Source: Spirochaetaceae bacterium (GTDB taxonomy: Bacteria > Spirochaetota > Spirochaetia > SZUA-6 > Bin103). Taken from it: 42,467 bases of DNA. The stretch covers positions 1 through 42,467 of the forward strand of contig JAPPNY010000247.1 of assembly GCA_028818385.1 (NCBI GenBank). Reading direction: 5' to 3'. Positions within the stretch are counted from its first letter, which is position 1. Each line of letters begins with the position of its first letter. A program made the position numbers and the translations under genes. The notes under the pieces are model-generated. The model made no database searches, was not told where the DNA came from, and worked only from the letters and a program-made list of their open reading frames with translations. Shown here one piece after another: positions 7,031 to 15,835 of the stretch.

Positions 7031-8437
7031 ATGAAGTTCCTGTTCGCCGATCACTCGGACATCTTCGAGCCGTGGGGGAGCGTGGGCTTCCGCGCCAGCG
7101 CTCCGCGCGTGTTCGCGCCGGCGCCGCCGATCCCGTTCAACGTCAGCCACACCCGCCGCCTGCCGGACGGGTCGTACGACGTCATCGGGCACAAGGTCGG
7201 CACCCGCATCCCCTGGCAGATCTACCGCGCCTCCACGCGCGACGGGATCCACCTGGAGAACATCCGCATCGTCCACGACGAGCCCGGCAACCACTGGGGC
7301 TACAACGCCCGCTGCCTCTACAGCCCGGAGCTCGGCCGCTACATCTACACCAAGAACACCTCGGACGACTCCGGGTTCACCATGCACATCTTCCACAGCG
7401 AGGACGGGGAGGACTGGACCCCGTACGAGCACAACCCGGTGTTCAACGAGGGCGACAACTGGGGGGGCATCTGGAGCTCGGCCGCGCAGCGCTTCATCCT
7501 CACGCCCAAGGGCATCCAGCGCTACGAGCACAAGAGGGTCAACGAGCTGTTCCTCAACGCCCGCCGCGTGCTGACGGTGCGCACCAGCCCGGACGGCTTC
7601 ACCTGGACGCCGCAGATCGCCAGCGACTACAAGGTCGACCGGGAGATCGTGCGCGGCATGCGCATCCTGCACGCGCCGCTGTTGTCCGCCGAGTACCAGC
7701 TCGAGCAGAACGAGTGGGATCCGCCCGACATGGAGTTCTACAACGGCCACCCGTTCGTCTACGAAGGCCGCTACTTCATGGGTGTAAACAACTACTCCGG
7801 ATCGTTCACGGAGCCGGCCTGGCCGCCGGTGCGCTCCGACGGCCACGGCGCCGGCGGCGCGCTGGGCAACGAGCTGTGGACCAGCCGCGACGGCCTGACC
7901 TGGAACCGGCCCAACCAGCACGGCGGCAACGGCATCGGCGGCACTCACGACCCGATGCTGATCGGCGACCGTGTCGTGTTCCGCGGGCCGAGCTCGGCCG
8001 ACGGCGTGCCGGTGGACCGGTTCACCTACGTGACCGGCTGGTCCAACAGCCACTTCACCACCGCGTCGCTGGTGATGGGCTCGGGCGGCCTGTTCCTGAA
8101 CGTCGCGGTGCCGGGCGAGGGGGTCGACAACTCCGCCAACGAGAACTACGTGCTGGCGGAGCTGATCGACGGCGCCGGCACGGTGATCACCGGCTACGAC
8201 CGCGAAGGCTGCCAGCTCCAGGGGCCGCTGGACAAGCTGCGGCATCCGCTGCGCTGGCGCGGCAAGGACGGCAGCGAGCTGGCCGGCGAGCGGGTGCGCG
8301 TGCGCATCTATCTGCGCGGGTCCGCCGTGTACGCGCTGACCTCGCCCGATGCCCAGAGCGACTACGACACCGGCAGCCCGTACGTGGCGGTCACGCCGCC
8401 CCGGCCCACGCGCCGCCGCAACAGCACCGGCAACTAG
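7031..8437 (+). CDS. Beta-propeller glycosidase-like protein
   Basis: This 468-residue protein has repeated short beta-strand blocks containing aromatic/Asp motifs, such as SEDGEDWTPYEHNPVF, SPDGFTWTP and SRDGLTWNRP. These resemble the SxDGxxW elements of sialidase-type and five-bladed glycosidase propellers. No signal peptide is seen (N-terminus MKFLFADHSDIFEPWG), so it is probably cytoplasmic. A cluster of acidic residues around WDPPDMEFYNGHPFVYEGRY could hold catalytic carboxylates, but I cannot assign a glycoside hydrolase family. An AAGGAG ribosome site lies about 10 nt upstream, and the gene starts 34 nt after the mutarotase stop, so they are probably cotranscribed. A role in releasing or handling an oligosaccharide is inferred from context. 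Confidence 0.6.
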   Translation: MKFLFADHSDIFEPWGSVGFRASAPRVFAPAPPIPFNVSHTRRLPDGSYDVIGHKVGTRIPWQIYRASTRDGIHLENIRIVHDEPGNHWGYNARCLYSPELGRYIYTKNTSDDSGFTMHIFHSEDGEDWTPYEHNPVFNEGDNWGGIWSSAAQRFILTPKGIQRYEHKRVNELFLNARRVLTVRTSPDGFTWTPQIASDYKVDREIVRGMRILHAPLLSAEYQLEQNEWDPPDMEFYNGHPFVYEGRYFMGVNNYSGSFTEPAWPPVRSDGHGAGGALGNELWTSRDGLTWNRPNQHGGNGIGGTHDPMLIGDRVVFRGPSSADGVPVDRFTYVTGWSNSHFTTASLVMGSGGLFLNVAVPGEGVDNSANENYVLAELIDGAGTVITGYDREGCQLQGPLDKLRHPLRWRGKDGSELAGERVRVRIYLRGSAVYALTSPDAQSDYDTGSPYVAVTPPRPTRRRNSTGN

Positions 8438-8447
8438 GAGAAGCAGG

Positions 8448-9440
8448 ATGAAAGCCGTTCACGTGACCGGACCCGGACAGATCGAGGTGATCGACGGCCC
8501 CGAGCCGGCACTGGAGGCCGACCAGGTGATGCTGCGGCCGGTCACCGCCACGCTGGCGCGCGACGACGTGCGCCGCGTGTACGACGGCGCCGGCGGCGGC
8601 TATCCGCTGCCGGCCGGCGCGAGCGCCCACGAGCTGGTGGCGCGCGTGGTCGAGGCCAGGTACAACGCCCGCGAGTGGCGGGAGTACCAACCGGGCGAGC
8701 TGGTCGCGTTCTACGGCACGCAGGCGATCGGCCTGGCGGAGACGGTGGTCGTCCCGCACTCGACCGTCTATTGGCTGCCGCCGGCCGAGGACCCCGACCT
8801 GCAGGCGGTGCCCACGGCCCGCCCGCTGGGCCAGGTGATCGAGGCGTGCAACACCTTCCCGCCGCTCGCCACGGCGTGCGCGGCCGTAGTCGGGCAGGGC
8901 TCCTCCGGCCTGCTGTTCGACGCGCTGCTGGCGCGCATGGGGGCCGGCGTGGTGGCCGGCATCGACACGAGGCCGGAGCGGGTCGCGGCTGCCGGGCGCT
9001 TCGGTGCGACGCTGGCGCTCGTGCCTGGTGCGGACACCGTGCAGCAGGTGCAGGACGCCAACGGCGGCTTCCTCGCCGACGTGGTGGTGGAGACCTCGGG
9101 CACGACCGACGGCCTGCGGCTGGCGGTAGACCTGGTACGCCCCGGCGGCCGGCTGCACCTGTTCGGCGCCCCGAACGAGTCCCTGTACCACCTGGACGCG
9201 GCGGCGCTGACCGCGAAGCGCTTCGAGGTGCAGGCCTCCGGCGCCGGCATCGAGGACGCGACCCCGTACTGGTCGCCGTACGGCGCAGCCATGAACCTGG
9301 TGCTGCGCGGCGAGGTGGACACCCGGCCCATGCTGACGCACCGGTTCCCGCTGGAGCGGGCCGCCGAGGCCTTCGAGCTGGCCCGCACCGGCGACGACGG
9401 CGCGCTCAAGGTGAGCATCGACTTCGGCGATGACGGCTGA
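8448..9440 (+). CDS. MDR-superfamily (zinc-binding-dehydrogenase-like) oxidoreductase lacking the zinc ligands
   Basis: The ATG at 8448, with an AGGAG site just before it, was chosen over an upstream in-frame start inside the previous gene; this gives a 330-residue protein. It has the GroES-like N-terminal domain (MKAVHVTGPGQIEVIDGPEP) and a nucleotide-binding domain that ends in LVRPGGRLHLFGAP. The catalytic-zinc Cys of medium-chain dehydrogenases is missing (ARDDV where CGxD is usual) and the four-Cys structural zinc lobe is absent. Only a His-Glu pair (SAHELV) of the GHE motif remains. The enzyme is probably zinc-independent and NAD(P)-dependent, acting on a sugar or alcohol from this cluster. 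It overlaps the next start by 11 nt. Confidence 0.8.
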   Translation: MKAVHVTGPGQIEVIDGPEPALEADQVMLRPVTATLARDDVRRVYDGAGGGYPLPAGASAHELVARVVEARYNAREWREYQPGELVAFYGTQAIGLAETVVVPHSTVYWLPPAEDPDLQAVPTARPLGQVIEACNTFPPLATACAAVVGQGSSGLLFDALLARMGAGVVAGIDTRPERVAAAGRFGATLALVPGADTVQQVQDANGGFLADVVVETSGTTDGLRLAVDLVRPGGRLHLFGAPNESLYHLDAAALTAKRFEVQASGAGIEDATPYWSPYGAAMNLVLRGEVDTRPMLTHRFPLERAAEAFELARTGDDGALKVSIDFGDDG

Positions 9441-10326
9441 GCTGACCGCGGCGCAGGTCCGTCACTTCGACACCTTCGGCTTCGTCGTCCGGCCGCAGCT
9501 CCTCACGTCCGCGGAGACGGAGGGGATCGTGGCCGCCTTCGAGGCGGTGATGGCCTCCGACCGCGCGGGCGAGTCGTTCCGCGGCGACAAGCGCCACTCC
9601 GTGGTCGCCTGCGCCGAGCGCCACCCGGCGATGCGGGCGCTGATCGACGATCCCCGCATCGTGCGGCCGATCGAGCAGGTGTTCCGGCAGCCGATCATGT
9701 GGTGGGGCTCCGACGGCAACTACTACGTGGGCGATACCGCCTGGCATCCCGACGGCTGCGACCTGGAGCTGGCGCTGCGCCGCATCAAGGTGTCGCTCTA
9801 CCTCGACCCCGTGGACGGCGACTCCGGCGCGATCCGCTTCATTCCGGGCTCGCACCGCAACCCCATGCACGGCGAGCTGGAGGTGCTGCAGGTGGAACGG
9901 ACCAGGCAGGTCATCGCCGAGGGCCGCGGCGATCCGTCGCAGCTCGACGAGTACCGCGAGCGCGGCTTCGACGTGGAGGCGGCCGATCCGGCGTTCGGCG
10001 TCGAGTATGACTCCCTGCCGTGCCAGGTGGTGGCTTCGCGCCCCGGCGACGTGGTGTTCTTCGATCAGAACCTCTTCCACGCTTCCTTCGGCGGCCGCTC
10101 GGGGCGGCGCATGTTCACGCTATGCTACTGCACGGTCCCGGAGGACGAGCCCGCGCGGGCCGACATGCAGCGGTCGTACGAGGGCTCGCACCGCGCCGTG
10201 CAGGCGCTGTCGTACTCAGGCGCCACGCCGGCCGCGGACGGCGTCCATCATCCGGCGGTCCTGCACACCGACCGGCCCACGCTGCGCCGGCTGACCGAGC
10301 CGCTCGTGGAGCGGGGCTGGGTCTGA
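9430..10326 (+). CDS. Phytanoyl-CoA dioxygenase (PhyH) family protein
   Basis: The 298-residue protein has the Fe(II)/2-oxoglutarate facial triad: H106 and D108 in WHPDG and the distal H217 in FFDQNLFHASFGG. An Arg about ten residues later (GRSGRRMF) fits 2-oxoglutarate binding. AIRFIPGSHRNPMHGEL is the usual PhyH loop. It begins inside the end of the dehydrogenase gene and is the last gene of the run. Such enzymes hydroxylate diverse small molecules, and many high-GC marine genomes carry many copies, so the substrate is unknown. Together with the dehydrogenase it could perform a hydroxylation-oxidation sequence. Confidence 0.88.
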   Translation: MTAELTAAQVRHFDTFGFVVRPQLLTSAETEGIVAAFEAVMASDRAGESFRGDKRHSVVACAERHPAMRALIDDPRIVRPIEQVFRQPIMWWGSDGNYYVGDTAWHPDGCDLELALRRIKVSLYLDPVDGDSGAIRFIPGSHRNPMHGELEVLQVERTRQVIAEGRGDPSQLDEYRERGFDVEAADPAFGVEYDSLPCQVVASRPGDVVFFDQNLFHASFGGRSGRRMFTLCYCTVPEDEPARADMQRSYEGSHRAVQALSYSGATPAADGVHHPAVLHTDRPTLRRLTEPLVERGWV

Positions 10327-10349
10327 CGCGGGCTTGAGCCCTATTCCGC

Positions 10350-11489
10350 TCACGCGCCGCCAAGTGAACGCGTCGAGCAGATTGTGATCACCAGATCTCC
10401 TCGACGAACCCGATATGGACTCTTCGCCGACGGTGTCACGAGGTAATTCCCACCCCGCGGATAGAGACTGCGGAACGCCTCCATCGCCGTGGTCGTCACC
10501 CGTTCGGGATCGATCTTGCACTCGAACAGATCCACGTGGTCGCGCGGGCGGCGGACCACGAAGTCCACTTCGCGGCGTGACTTGTCCTGCCAATAGAAGA
10601 CGTCCTCGTCCCGGTACCGGAACCTCAGGGAGTCCAGCACCAGATGCTCCCACAGGAGACCGCGGTCATCGGCCCTGATGCTGTCCCAACCCTTCTCGCT
10701 CGCGACGAAGCCGGTGTCGAAGGCGTAGCACTTGGGGCGCCGGACGATCTCGCGCGTGCCGCCGCCGTGGAACGGCGGTACCAGATGGACCGCGTGGGCG
10801 ATCTGCATCGCCTCGACGTGCGCCCTGACGGTCGGCCGGCTCAGCTCGCTCAGACTGGCCAGCTTGCTGTAGTCGAGCTGCCCTCCGCTCTGTCGCAGCA
10901 GCAACCGGAACAGCGCCAGGAAGCCCTGGCGATTGCGAATGGAAAACAACTCCAGCATGTCCCGCGCGTAGAAGCTGTCGACCCACTCGCTGAAGAAGCC
11001 CGGCCCCGTGCGGTCCGTCAGCAGTGCCTCCGGCAATCCGCCGTGCAGCAGGCGGCGGTCCAGATCAGGAACACCGAACGGTTGGGCACACTCCTCCCAC
11101 AGCACCGGACACAGGTGAACGACCTGCTTGCGACCGGCCAGGGAGTCGCGGAACTTGCGGGTCGCGGCCAACGTTGAGGAGCCCGTGGCCAGCACGCGGA
11201 GTTGCGGATACTCATCTGCCGCGATCTTCAGCAGCCGGCTCGGATCGGCAAGGCGATGTACCTCGTCGAACACCAGAACCGTTCCTGGTCGCCGGCCGTC
11301 GAGAAACAGCTCCGGATCGGCGAGGGCTCTCACCACGGAGGGAAGGTCGCAGTTCAGGTAGATCGGCTCATCCGGCAGCATGTGCGCCAGCGTCGTTTTT
11401 CCGATCCGGCGGACGCCGGAGAGCCAGACGATCGTGCGATCGGCCCATGCCTGCTGAATGCGGTTCAGCCAGAGTGCGCGCCTAACCAC
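10350..11489 (-). CDS. AAA ATPase with DUF4143 domain
   Basis: The 379-residue protein has Walker A (GVRRIGKTT) and Walker B (VLVFDEVHR), sensor-like ATGSS, and a C-terminal half typical of DUF4143 proteins. That half includes a winged-helix-like segment (LDYSKLASLSELSRPTVRAH) and a nuclease-fold-like EVDFVV...FECK near the end. Members are widespread, often strain-variable, and of unclear function; some are linked to defence or mobile DNA. It is monocistronic. The GTG start lies six bases after a -10-like box, so translation is probably leaderless. Its stop is 24 nt from the convergent dioxygenase stop. The DEVH helicase-like Walker B and GKTT are intact, so ATP hydrolysis is expected. Confidence 0.85.
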   Translation of the reverse strand: MVRRALWLNRIQQAWADRTIVWLSGVRRIGKTTLAHMLPDEPIYLNCDLPSVVRALADPELFLDGRRPGTVLVFDEVHRLADPSRLLKIAADEYPQLRVLATGSSTLAATRKFRDSLAGRKQVVHLCPVLWEECAQPFGVPDLDRRLLHGGLPEALLTDRTGPGFFSEWVDSFYARDMLELFSIRNRQGFLALFRLLLRQSGGQLDYSKLASLSELSRPTVRAHVEAMQIAHAVHLVPPFHGGGTREIVRRPKCYAFDTGFVASEKGWDSIRADDRGLLWEHLVLDSLRFRYRDEDVFYWQDKSRREVDFVVRRPRDHVDLFECKIDPERVTTTAMEAFRSLYPRGGNYLVTPSAKSPYRVRRGDLVITICSTRSLGGA

Positions 11490-11495
11490 AACCGT

Positions 11496-11523
11496 ACTTT
11501 ACTTATAGACGCCTGAATGTAAA
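11496..11523 (-). promoter_or_regulatory. Sigma70-type promoter of the DUF4143 ATPase gene
   Basis: On the minus strand TTTACA (11518-11523), a 16-nt spacer and TAAAGT (11496-11501) form a near-consensus promoter. Only six bases separate the -10 box from the GTG start, so the transcript would be leaderless. The short interval is clearly AT-richer than its surroundings. Confidence 0.6.
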
Positions 11524-11585
11524 GCATCAGTACCGAATGGTCGCCGCGAGACTACGGGAGGTACTCCACCCGGCGGCATTCTCGC

Positions 11586-13019
11586 TCAAGAGACGGGCGG
11601 CCGGTGCTGTATCCAGGGGCGGGCGGCCTCGAACGCCGCAGATGCGGCGATGACCGACGCCACGTCGCCCTTGCGGCCGACGATCTGCAGGCCGATCGGC
11701 AGGCCGTCGGCGGAGAAGCCGGCCGGAACGGAGGCCGCCGGGTGCCCGCTGGCGTTGATGGGCATCGTGAACGCGCCGTTGAAGTACTGGTCCGGGAACT
11801 CCGAGGCTCCCGAGACCTCGCCCGGGTAGGTCCCGTTGCGGAACGCCGGGAATCGCGCCGTGGGTGACAGCAGCAGGTCGTAGTCCTCGAACAGGTCCGC
11901 GAAGTCGGCCCGGAGGCGGTCGACCATGGCGAGCGCGCGGGCGTAGTCCGCGGTGGTGACCCGCGAGCCGTGCTCGAGGAAGAACGTGGAGTAACCCATG
12001 AGCCGGTCACCGTCGGACTCGTAGAGCTTCCGGTAGCGGTTGAAGGCGTTGGCGGTCATGAGCGCTCCGTAGGTGTCGTACGGGGGGTCCAGCTTCAGCT
12101 TCGTCTCGGCGACCTGGCATCCCAGCTCTTCGAACGCGCGCGCCGCGCGGTACGTCACCTCCGCGACGTCCGGATGCACGTCGGCAAAGCCGAAGTCCGG
12201 ACTCCACGCGACGCGCAGGCCGGCCACGCCGCGGTCCACCGCGGCGACGTAGTTGGCCGGCTCCTCGCGGAGCGAGAGCGGGTCGCGCGGGTCGTGCCCG
12301 GCAAGGACCTGCAGCAACAGCGCGGCATCCCGCACCGTGCGGGCCAGGGGGCCGCTCTGCGAGAAGATGTTCGGCGCCGGCGCGGGTGGGGCGCCGCTGT
12401 AGAACGACACCCGTCCCTGCGTGGGCTTGATGCCGTAGATCCCGCAGAAGTGGGACGGAATGCGGATCGAGCCGCCGCCGTCGCTGCCGGTAGCCAGCGG
12501 GCACAGGTACGCGGCCAGCGCCGCCGCCGCCCCGGCGCTGGACCCGCCGGGAGTGTGATCGGGGTTCCAGGGGTTGCCGCCGTCGGGACCGAGCAGGTTC
12601 TGGCACGTCCCCACGAAGCCCAGCTCGGACGCGTTGGTCTTGCCCAGGATGACGGCGCCCGCCGCCCGTACCCGCTCCACGACCGCGTCGTCCCGTTCCG
12701 GAACGCGGTCCTGGAACCACACCGAGCCGCTGGTCGTGCGGATGCCGGCGGTCATCTGCGTGTCCTTGATCGGAATCGGCAGCCCGTGCAGGGGGCCGAG
12801 CGCCTCGCCACGCTGCACGGCCTGTTCGGCGGCCCTGGCCTGCTCACGCGCCAGGTCCGGAGTGACCAGCAGGAAGGCGTGCAGCCGCCCATCGAGCCGC
12901 TCGATGCGGTCCAGGAAGATCTCGGTGAGCTCGACCGGCGACACCTGCCTGGCGGCAACCAACCGCAGCAGCTCGGCGGCGGACGCGTACGCCAGTTCAT
13001 CATGCCCCATGTCGGGCAT
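11586..13019 (-). CDS. Amidase-signature-family amidase
   Basis: The 477-residue protein has the full amidase signature: Lys85 in PIPIKD, cis-Ser160 in PGGSSAG and nucleophile Ser184 in [11 protein letters not shown], with the normal 24-residue spacing between the two serines. The family hydrolyses amides to acid and ammonia and includes GatA. No gatB or gatC is nearby and the sequence lacks GatA-specific surroundings, so a catabolic amidase is likelier. A GGAGG site lies about 5 nt before the ATG at 13017-13019. The FmdB-like gene ends 68 nt upstream on the same strand, and the two may be cotranscribed. No signal peptide is seen, so it is cytoplasmic. Confidence 0.92.
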   Translation of the reverse strand: MPDMGHDELAYASAAELLRLVAARQVSPVELTEIFLDRIERLDGRLHAFLLVTPDLAREQARAAEQAVQRGEALGPLHGLPIPIKDTQMTAGIRTTSGSVWFQDRVPERDDAVVERVRAAGAVILGKTNASELGFVGTCQNLLGPDGGNPWNPDHTPGGSSAGAAAALAAYLCPLATGSDGGGSIRIPSHFCGIYGIKPTQGRVSFYSGAPPAPAPNIFSQSGPLARTVRDAALLLQVLAGHDPRDPLSLREEPANYVAAVDRGVAGLRVAWSPDFGFADVHPDVAEVTYRAARAFEELGCQVAETKLKLDPPYDTYGALMTANAFNRYRKLYESDGDRLMGYSTFFLEHGSRVTTADYARALAMVDRLRADFADLFEDYDLLLSPTARFPAFRNGTYPGEVSGASEFPDQYFNGAFTMPINASGHPAASVPAGFSADGLPIGLQIVGRKGDVASVIAASAAFEAARPWIQHRPPVS

Positions 13020-13087
13020 TGTCCTCCGGATGGGTCCCGCGTTGCGACGCGCGGGCGCCTACTTCGATCGGGAGAAAGCTCGCCTGG

Positions 13088-13354
13088 CTAGAAACAACCG
13101 CAGGCGGCGCCGTGCGCGCAGCCGCCGCGCGAGACGGCCGGGTTGTCCATGCACACGTCGGCGGCCTCCTCGGCTCCCGTGGCCACCATCGGCGCGTTGA
13201 ACACGCGCTTGACCGGCGCGTCGGCCGGCGTGTCGCCCAAGTCGAGCCCACCGGCGTCGCAGAGATCCTTCCAACTGGTGAGCATGGCGGTCATCTGGTG
13301 GCGGACCTCGACGGTCTGGCCGTTCGTGGGGCAGTGGTAGTCGTAGGCTGGCAT
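13088..13354 (-). CDS. FmdB-like zinc-ribbon family small protein
   Basis: The 88-residue protein begins MPAYDYHCPTNGQTVEVRH, the characteristic start of FmdB-type small proteins, but has a single Cys where the standard zinc ribbon has CxxC. Its other cysteines are one at residue 32 and a cluster at the C-terminus (CMDN...GGCAHGAACGCF). FmdB was named from a putative regulator beside formamidase genes, and here the gene precedes an amidase gene, so a link to amide metabolism is plausible. A GGAGG site is present about 5 nt before the ATG at 13352-13354. Confidence 0.75.
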   Translation of the reverse strand: MPAYDYHCPTNGQTVEVRHQMTAMLTSWKDLCDAGGLDLGDTPADAPVKRVFNAPMVATGAEEAADVCMDNPAVSRGGCAHGAACGCF

Positions 13355-13370
13355 GGTTCCTCCGCGTGTG

Positions 13371-13400
13371 ATTGTCTTCGCGGAACGGCTGTGGCGTCAA
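13371..13400 (-). promoter_or_regulatory. Candidate promoter of the fmdB-like/amidase pair
   Basis: TTGACG (13395-13400), an 18-nt spacer and GACAAT (13371-13376) on the minus strand lie just upstream of the fmdB-like start. The -35 box resembles those of the ABC importer genes at the right of the window; the -10 box is weaker. Confidence 0.4.
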
Positions 13401-13690
13401 CGCCGATGTGGAAGGAAGGAGTCGGAAGGTCGCCGAGCCGTCTGAGCCGAAGCCCGCCCTCGAGTCGAAACACGACTGCCGGGCTTCACCTGAATGCGAC
13501 TGCTCTGTAGCGGGCCGTTTGCCTGCACGGCCATCTCACCTGTCCATCGGCTCAGCTACCTCCGCGGTTGCTTCGAGGTTGGTTTCGCCCGAGCTCCCCT
13601 CCCTTCAAGGTGCAGCTCGGCGGCCTTCCGACACTTTGAGTATCGGCATCGCAGGGTGAGACTGTAGCCCCGTCCGCAGATTTCGAACGA
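13401..13690. other. Intergenic stretch, nothing recognised
   Basis: About 290 nt between the SDR gene stop and the promoter of the fmdB-like gene. I see no gene, strong hairpin or repeat here. Confidence 0.5.
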
Positions 13691-14461
13691 TCAGCTCAGG
13701 GTCCAGCCGCCGTCGACCACCAAGCAGGTGCCGGTCACGTAGGAGGCGTCGTCGGATGCCAGGAAGAGCGCCGCGGAGGCGATCTCGCCCGGCTTGCCGA
13801 GCCGCCGGATGCTGCGCACCGCCAGCGCCTCTTCGATCGCGTTCGGGTTCTCGGCCAGCCGCTTCTCCTCGACCTCGGTGCGGATCCAGCCGGGCAGCAC
13901 GGCGTTGACGCGGATCTCGTCCGGTTGGAAGTCGATCGCCATCGAGCGGGTGAGCTGGTTCATCGCGCCCTTGGAGGTCAGGTAGGCCGCCGCGTTCTCC
14001 CAGACGACCAGGCTGCCGACCGAGGAGACGTTGACGATCGAACCGCCGCCGCGCGCACGCAGGTGCGGGATGGCCAGCCGGCTGAGGTAGTACACCGACC
14101 GCACGTTGACGCGGAGCTGCCGGTCCCAGGACTCGGGGTCGAGGTCCTCAGCGTTGTAGCTGTGGCCCTCGTCCACGGCGGCGGCGTTGTTCACCAGCAC
14201 GTCCAGCCCGCCGAACTCCTGGACGGTGCGGGCGACCAGCGCGTCCATCTCGGCGTCGACACCGACGTCGCAGCGCACGAAGATCGCGCGCTGTCCCCGC
14301 TCGCGGATTGCTGCCGCAATCTCCTCGCCCCGGCCCTTCCGCCGGCCGCTCACCACGACCGAGCCGCCCTCCGCGGCGAACCGTTCCGCCGTCGCCCTGC
14401 CGATGCCGGCCGTGCTGCCGGTCACGATGCACACACGCCCTTCCAGTCGTCCCGTAGCCAT
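13691..14461 (-). CDS. Short-chain dehydrogenase/reductase (SDR)
   Basis: Starting at the ATG 14459-14461 gives a 256-residue protein of classical SDR size; a longer upstream frame starting at 14551 would add unrelated sequence overlapping the divergent promoter. Motifs are TGSTAGIG (cofactor binding), NNAA, the catalytic Ser in NVSSVGS and YLTSK (Tyr-x-x-x-Lys), and the C-terminal YVTGTCLVVDGGWT. It is an NAD(P)-dependent oxidoreductase of unknown substrate. A perfect-looking -10 box lies 8 nt before the start. It is monocistronic and divergent from the protease gene. Confidence 0.9.
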   Translation of the reverse strand: MATGRLEGRVCIVTGSTAGIGRATAERFAAEGGSVVVSGRRKGRGEEIAAAIRERGQRAIFVRCDVGVDAEMDALVARTVQEFGGLDVLVNNAAAVDEGHSYNAEDLDPESWDRQLRVNVRSVYYLSRLAIPHLRARGGGSIVNVSSVGSLVVWENAAAYLTSKGAMNQLTRSMAIDFQPDEIRVNAVLPGWIRTEVEEKRLAENPNAIEEALAVRSIRRLGKPGEIASAALFLASDDASYVTGTCLVVDGGWTLS

Positions 14462-14469
14462 GACGCCGC

Positions 14470-14506
14470 AGTATAGCGGGCGCCAGCATCGCCCGCGGGG
14501 TATGAT
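14470..14506. promoter_or_regulatory. Divergent -10 boxes between the SDR and protease genes
   Basis: TATACT on the minus strand (14470-14475) lies 8 nt before the SDR ATG, and TATGAT on the plus strand (14501-14506) lies 7 nt before a GTG (14514) that opens a signal-peptide-like frame. Neither has a clear -35 box. Both fit leaderless transcription. Confidence 0.5.
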
Positions 14507-14513
14507 CGGCGAC

Positions 14514-15831
14514 GTGGACCGGTGCGGTCGGATCGGACGTATCGCTGCCACCGCGCTGATCGCCGGCGCGGCCGCCGCTCACGCTCAGCACAGCACCGCG
14601 GGCGGCGGTCTACGAGTCGGTAGCGCCGGCGGTGGTCTTCGTGGAGACAGCCAGCGGCACCGGCAGCGGCCTACTGCTGAAGTCCAACGCCATTCTGACG
14701 GCAGCGCACGTCGTATACCCGTACCGCTCGGCCCGTGTCGTCTTCCCCCACGGCAGCGAGCTGCTCGACGTCCCCTTGATAGGCTGGGATCTGATGGCCG
14801 ACGTCGCCGTGCTGGGACCGGTGCAGAGCGAGGTGCCCGCTCCGCCGATCGACGCGGCGTCGGAGCTGGCAGTGGGCTCCGACCTGTTCACGATCGGCTA
14901 TCCCGCCGAGGAGGAGCCGTATCCTCAACCGGCGATCAGCCGCGGCGTCCTGTCGCGGTACCGCCATTGGCCGGATCAGGAGATCACGTACCTGCAGACC
15001 GATGCCCTGGTCGACGGCGGTCAGAGCGGCGGGGTTCTGGCCTCCGCGGACGGTGCCGTTGTCGGGATGACGATATTCGGAGACTTCGGCCACTTCGGAC
15101 TGGCGATCTCGGCCCGTGACGCGCTGTCGCGCGTGGATGCCCTGCTTGCCGGCGAGGATCCGGCCAAGCTCGGTGACCGTAGCTGGGACGAGCCGCCGAG
15201 CACGGGGCCGATTTCCTTCGTACTCCGCACCTACTGGTCCGAGCGAGCGTTCGTCATCGACGCGCAGCCGGGCACGGAAGTGACGATCACGGCTCGCAGC
15301 GCGAACGACGTCGCCCTGGCAATCGTGGACGTATGGGGTGAGATCATCGCCGAAGCGGACGAGACCGAAGAGGACGCCGAGTCGGTCACTGTAACGCTCG
15401 ACGGCACCCCGCCGTTCCTGGTGATCGTGGAGCAGTTCATGGAAGACGCGGCGGACGTAGTCATCGAGGCCGATGTCCGCCTCATGCCCATCGATGACCC
15501 GGATGACGGCGCGCTCCTGCAGGTGCCTGCCAGGAACGCGGCAGCGCTGGATTATCCGTACGACGTCGACTACGTCCACGTTCCGCTTCAGGGTGGCGAG
15601 ACCGTCCGCATCCGCGTCGACTCCACCGCGATCGATCCATACCTGACGGTCGACTACCGGTTCTCCGACGACGTGATCTCCGACGACGACAGCGGCGGCG
15701 GAGTGTTTGGAGCGAGTGCGGAGCTGGTGCTGCGCGCCGACCGGGACCGCACCTATCGGGTCGTGGTCGATGGCGCCCATGCGGACGAGACGGGCGGCTA
15801 CACGCTGACGATCGAGCCGGAAGAGGGCTGA
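14514..15831 (+). CDS. Secreted trypsin-like (S1C/DegP-type) serine protease, apparent frameshift near its N-terminus
   Basis: The continuous frame from GTG 14632 gives 399 residues with a catalytic triad: His in LTAAHVV, Asp in LMADVAVLG and Ser in DGGQSGGVL. Homologous sequence (VYESVAPA before VVFVE) extends upstream of that start until a TGA at 14557. In the other frame a GTG at 14514 opens DRCGRIGRIAATALIAG and AAAAHAQ, a clean signal peptide. Removing one G from the GC run at 14598-14608 would join the two into one pre-protein of about 438 residues. After the protease domain (to about residue 190 of the 399) come two beta-rich, Asp-rich modules resembling bacterial pre-peptidase C-terminal (PPC) domains. 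It is probably exported. It is followed four bases later by the NHL gene. The frameshift may be an assembly error or a real lesion. Confidence 0.75.
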
Positions 15832-15835
15832 CGCT

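Noticed and set aside
14502..14504. ATG 14502 as protease start
   Set aside because: It lies inside the TATGAT box; GTG 14514, seven bases after the box and in the same frame, fits the leaderless pattern better.
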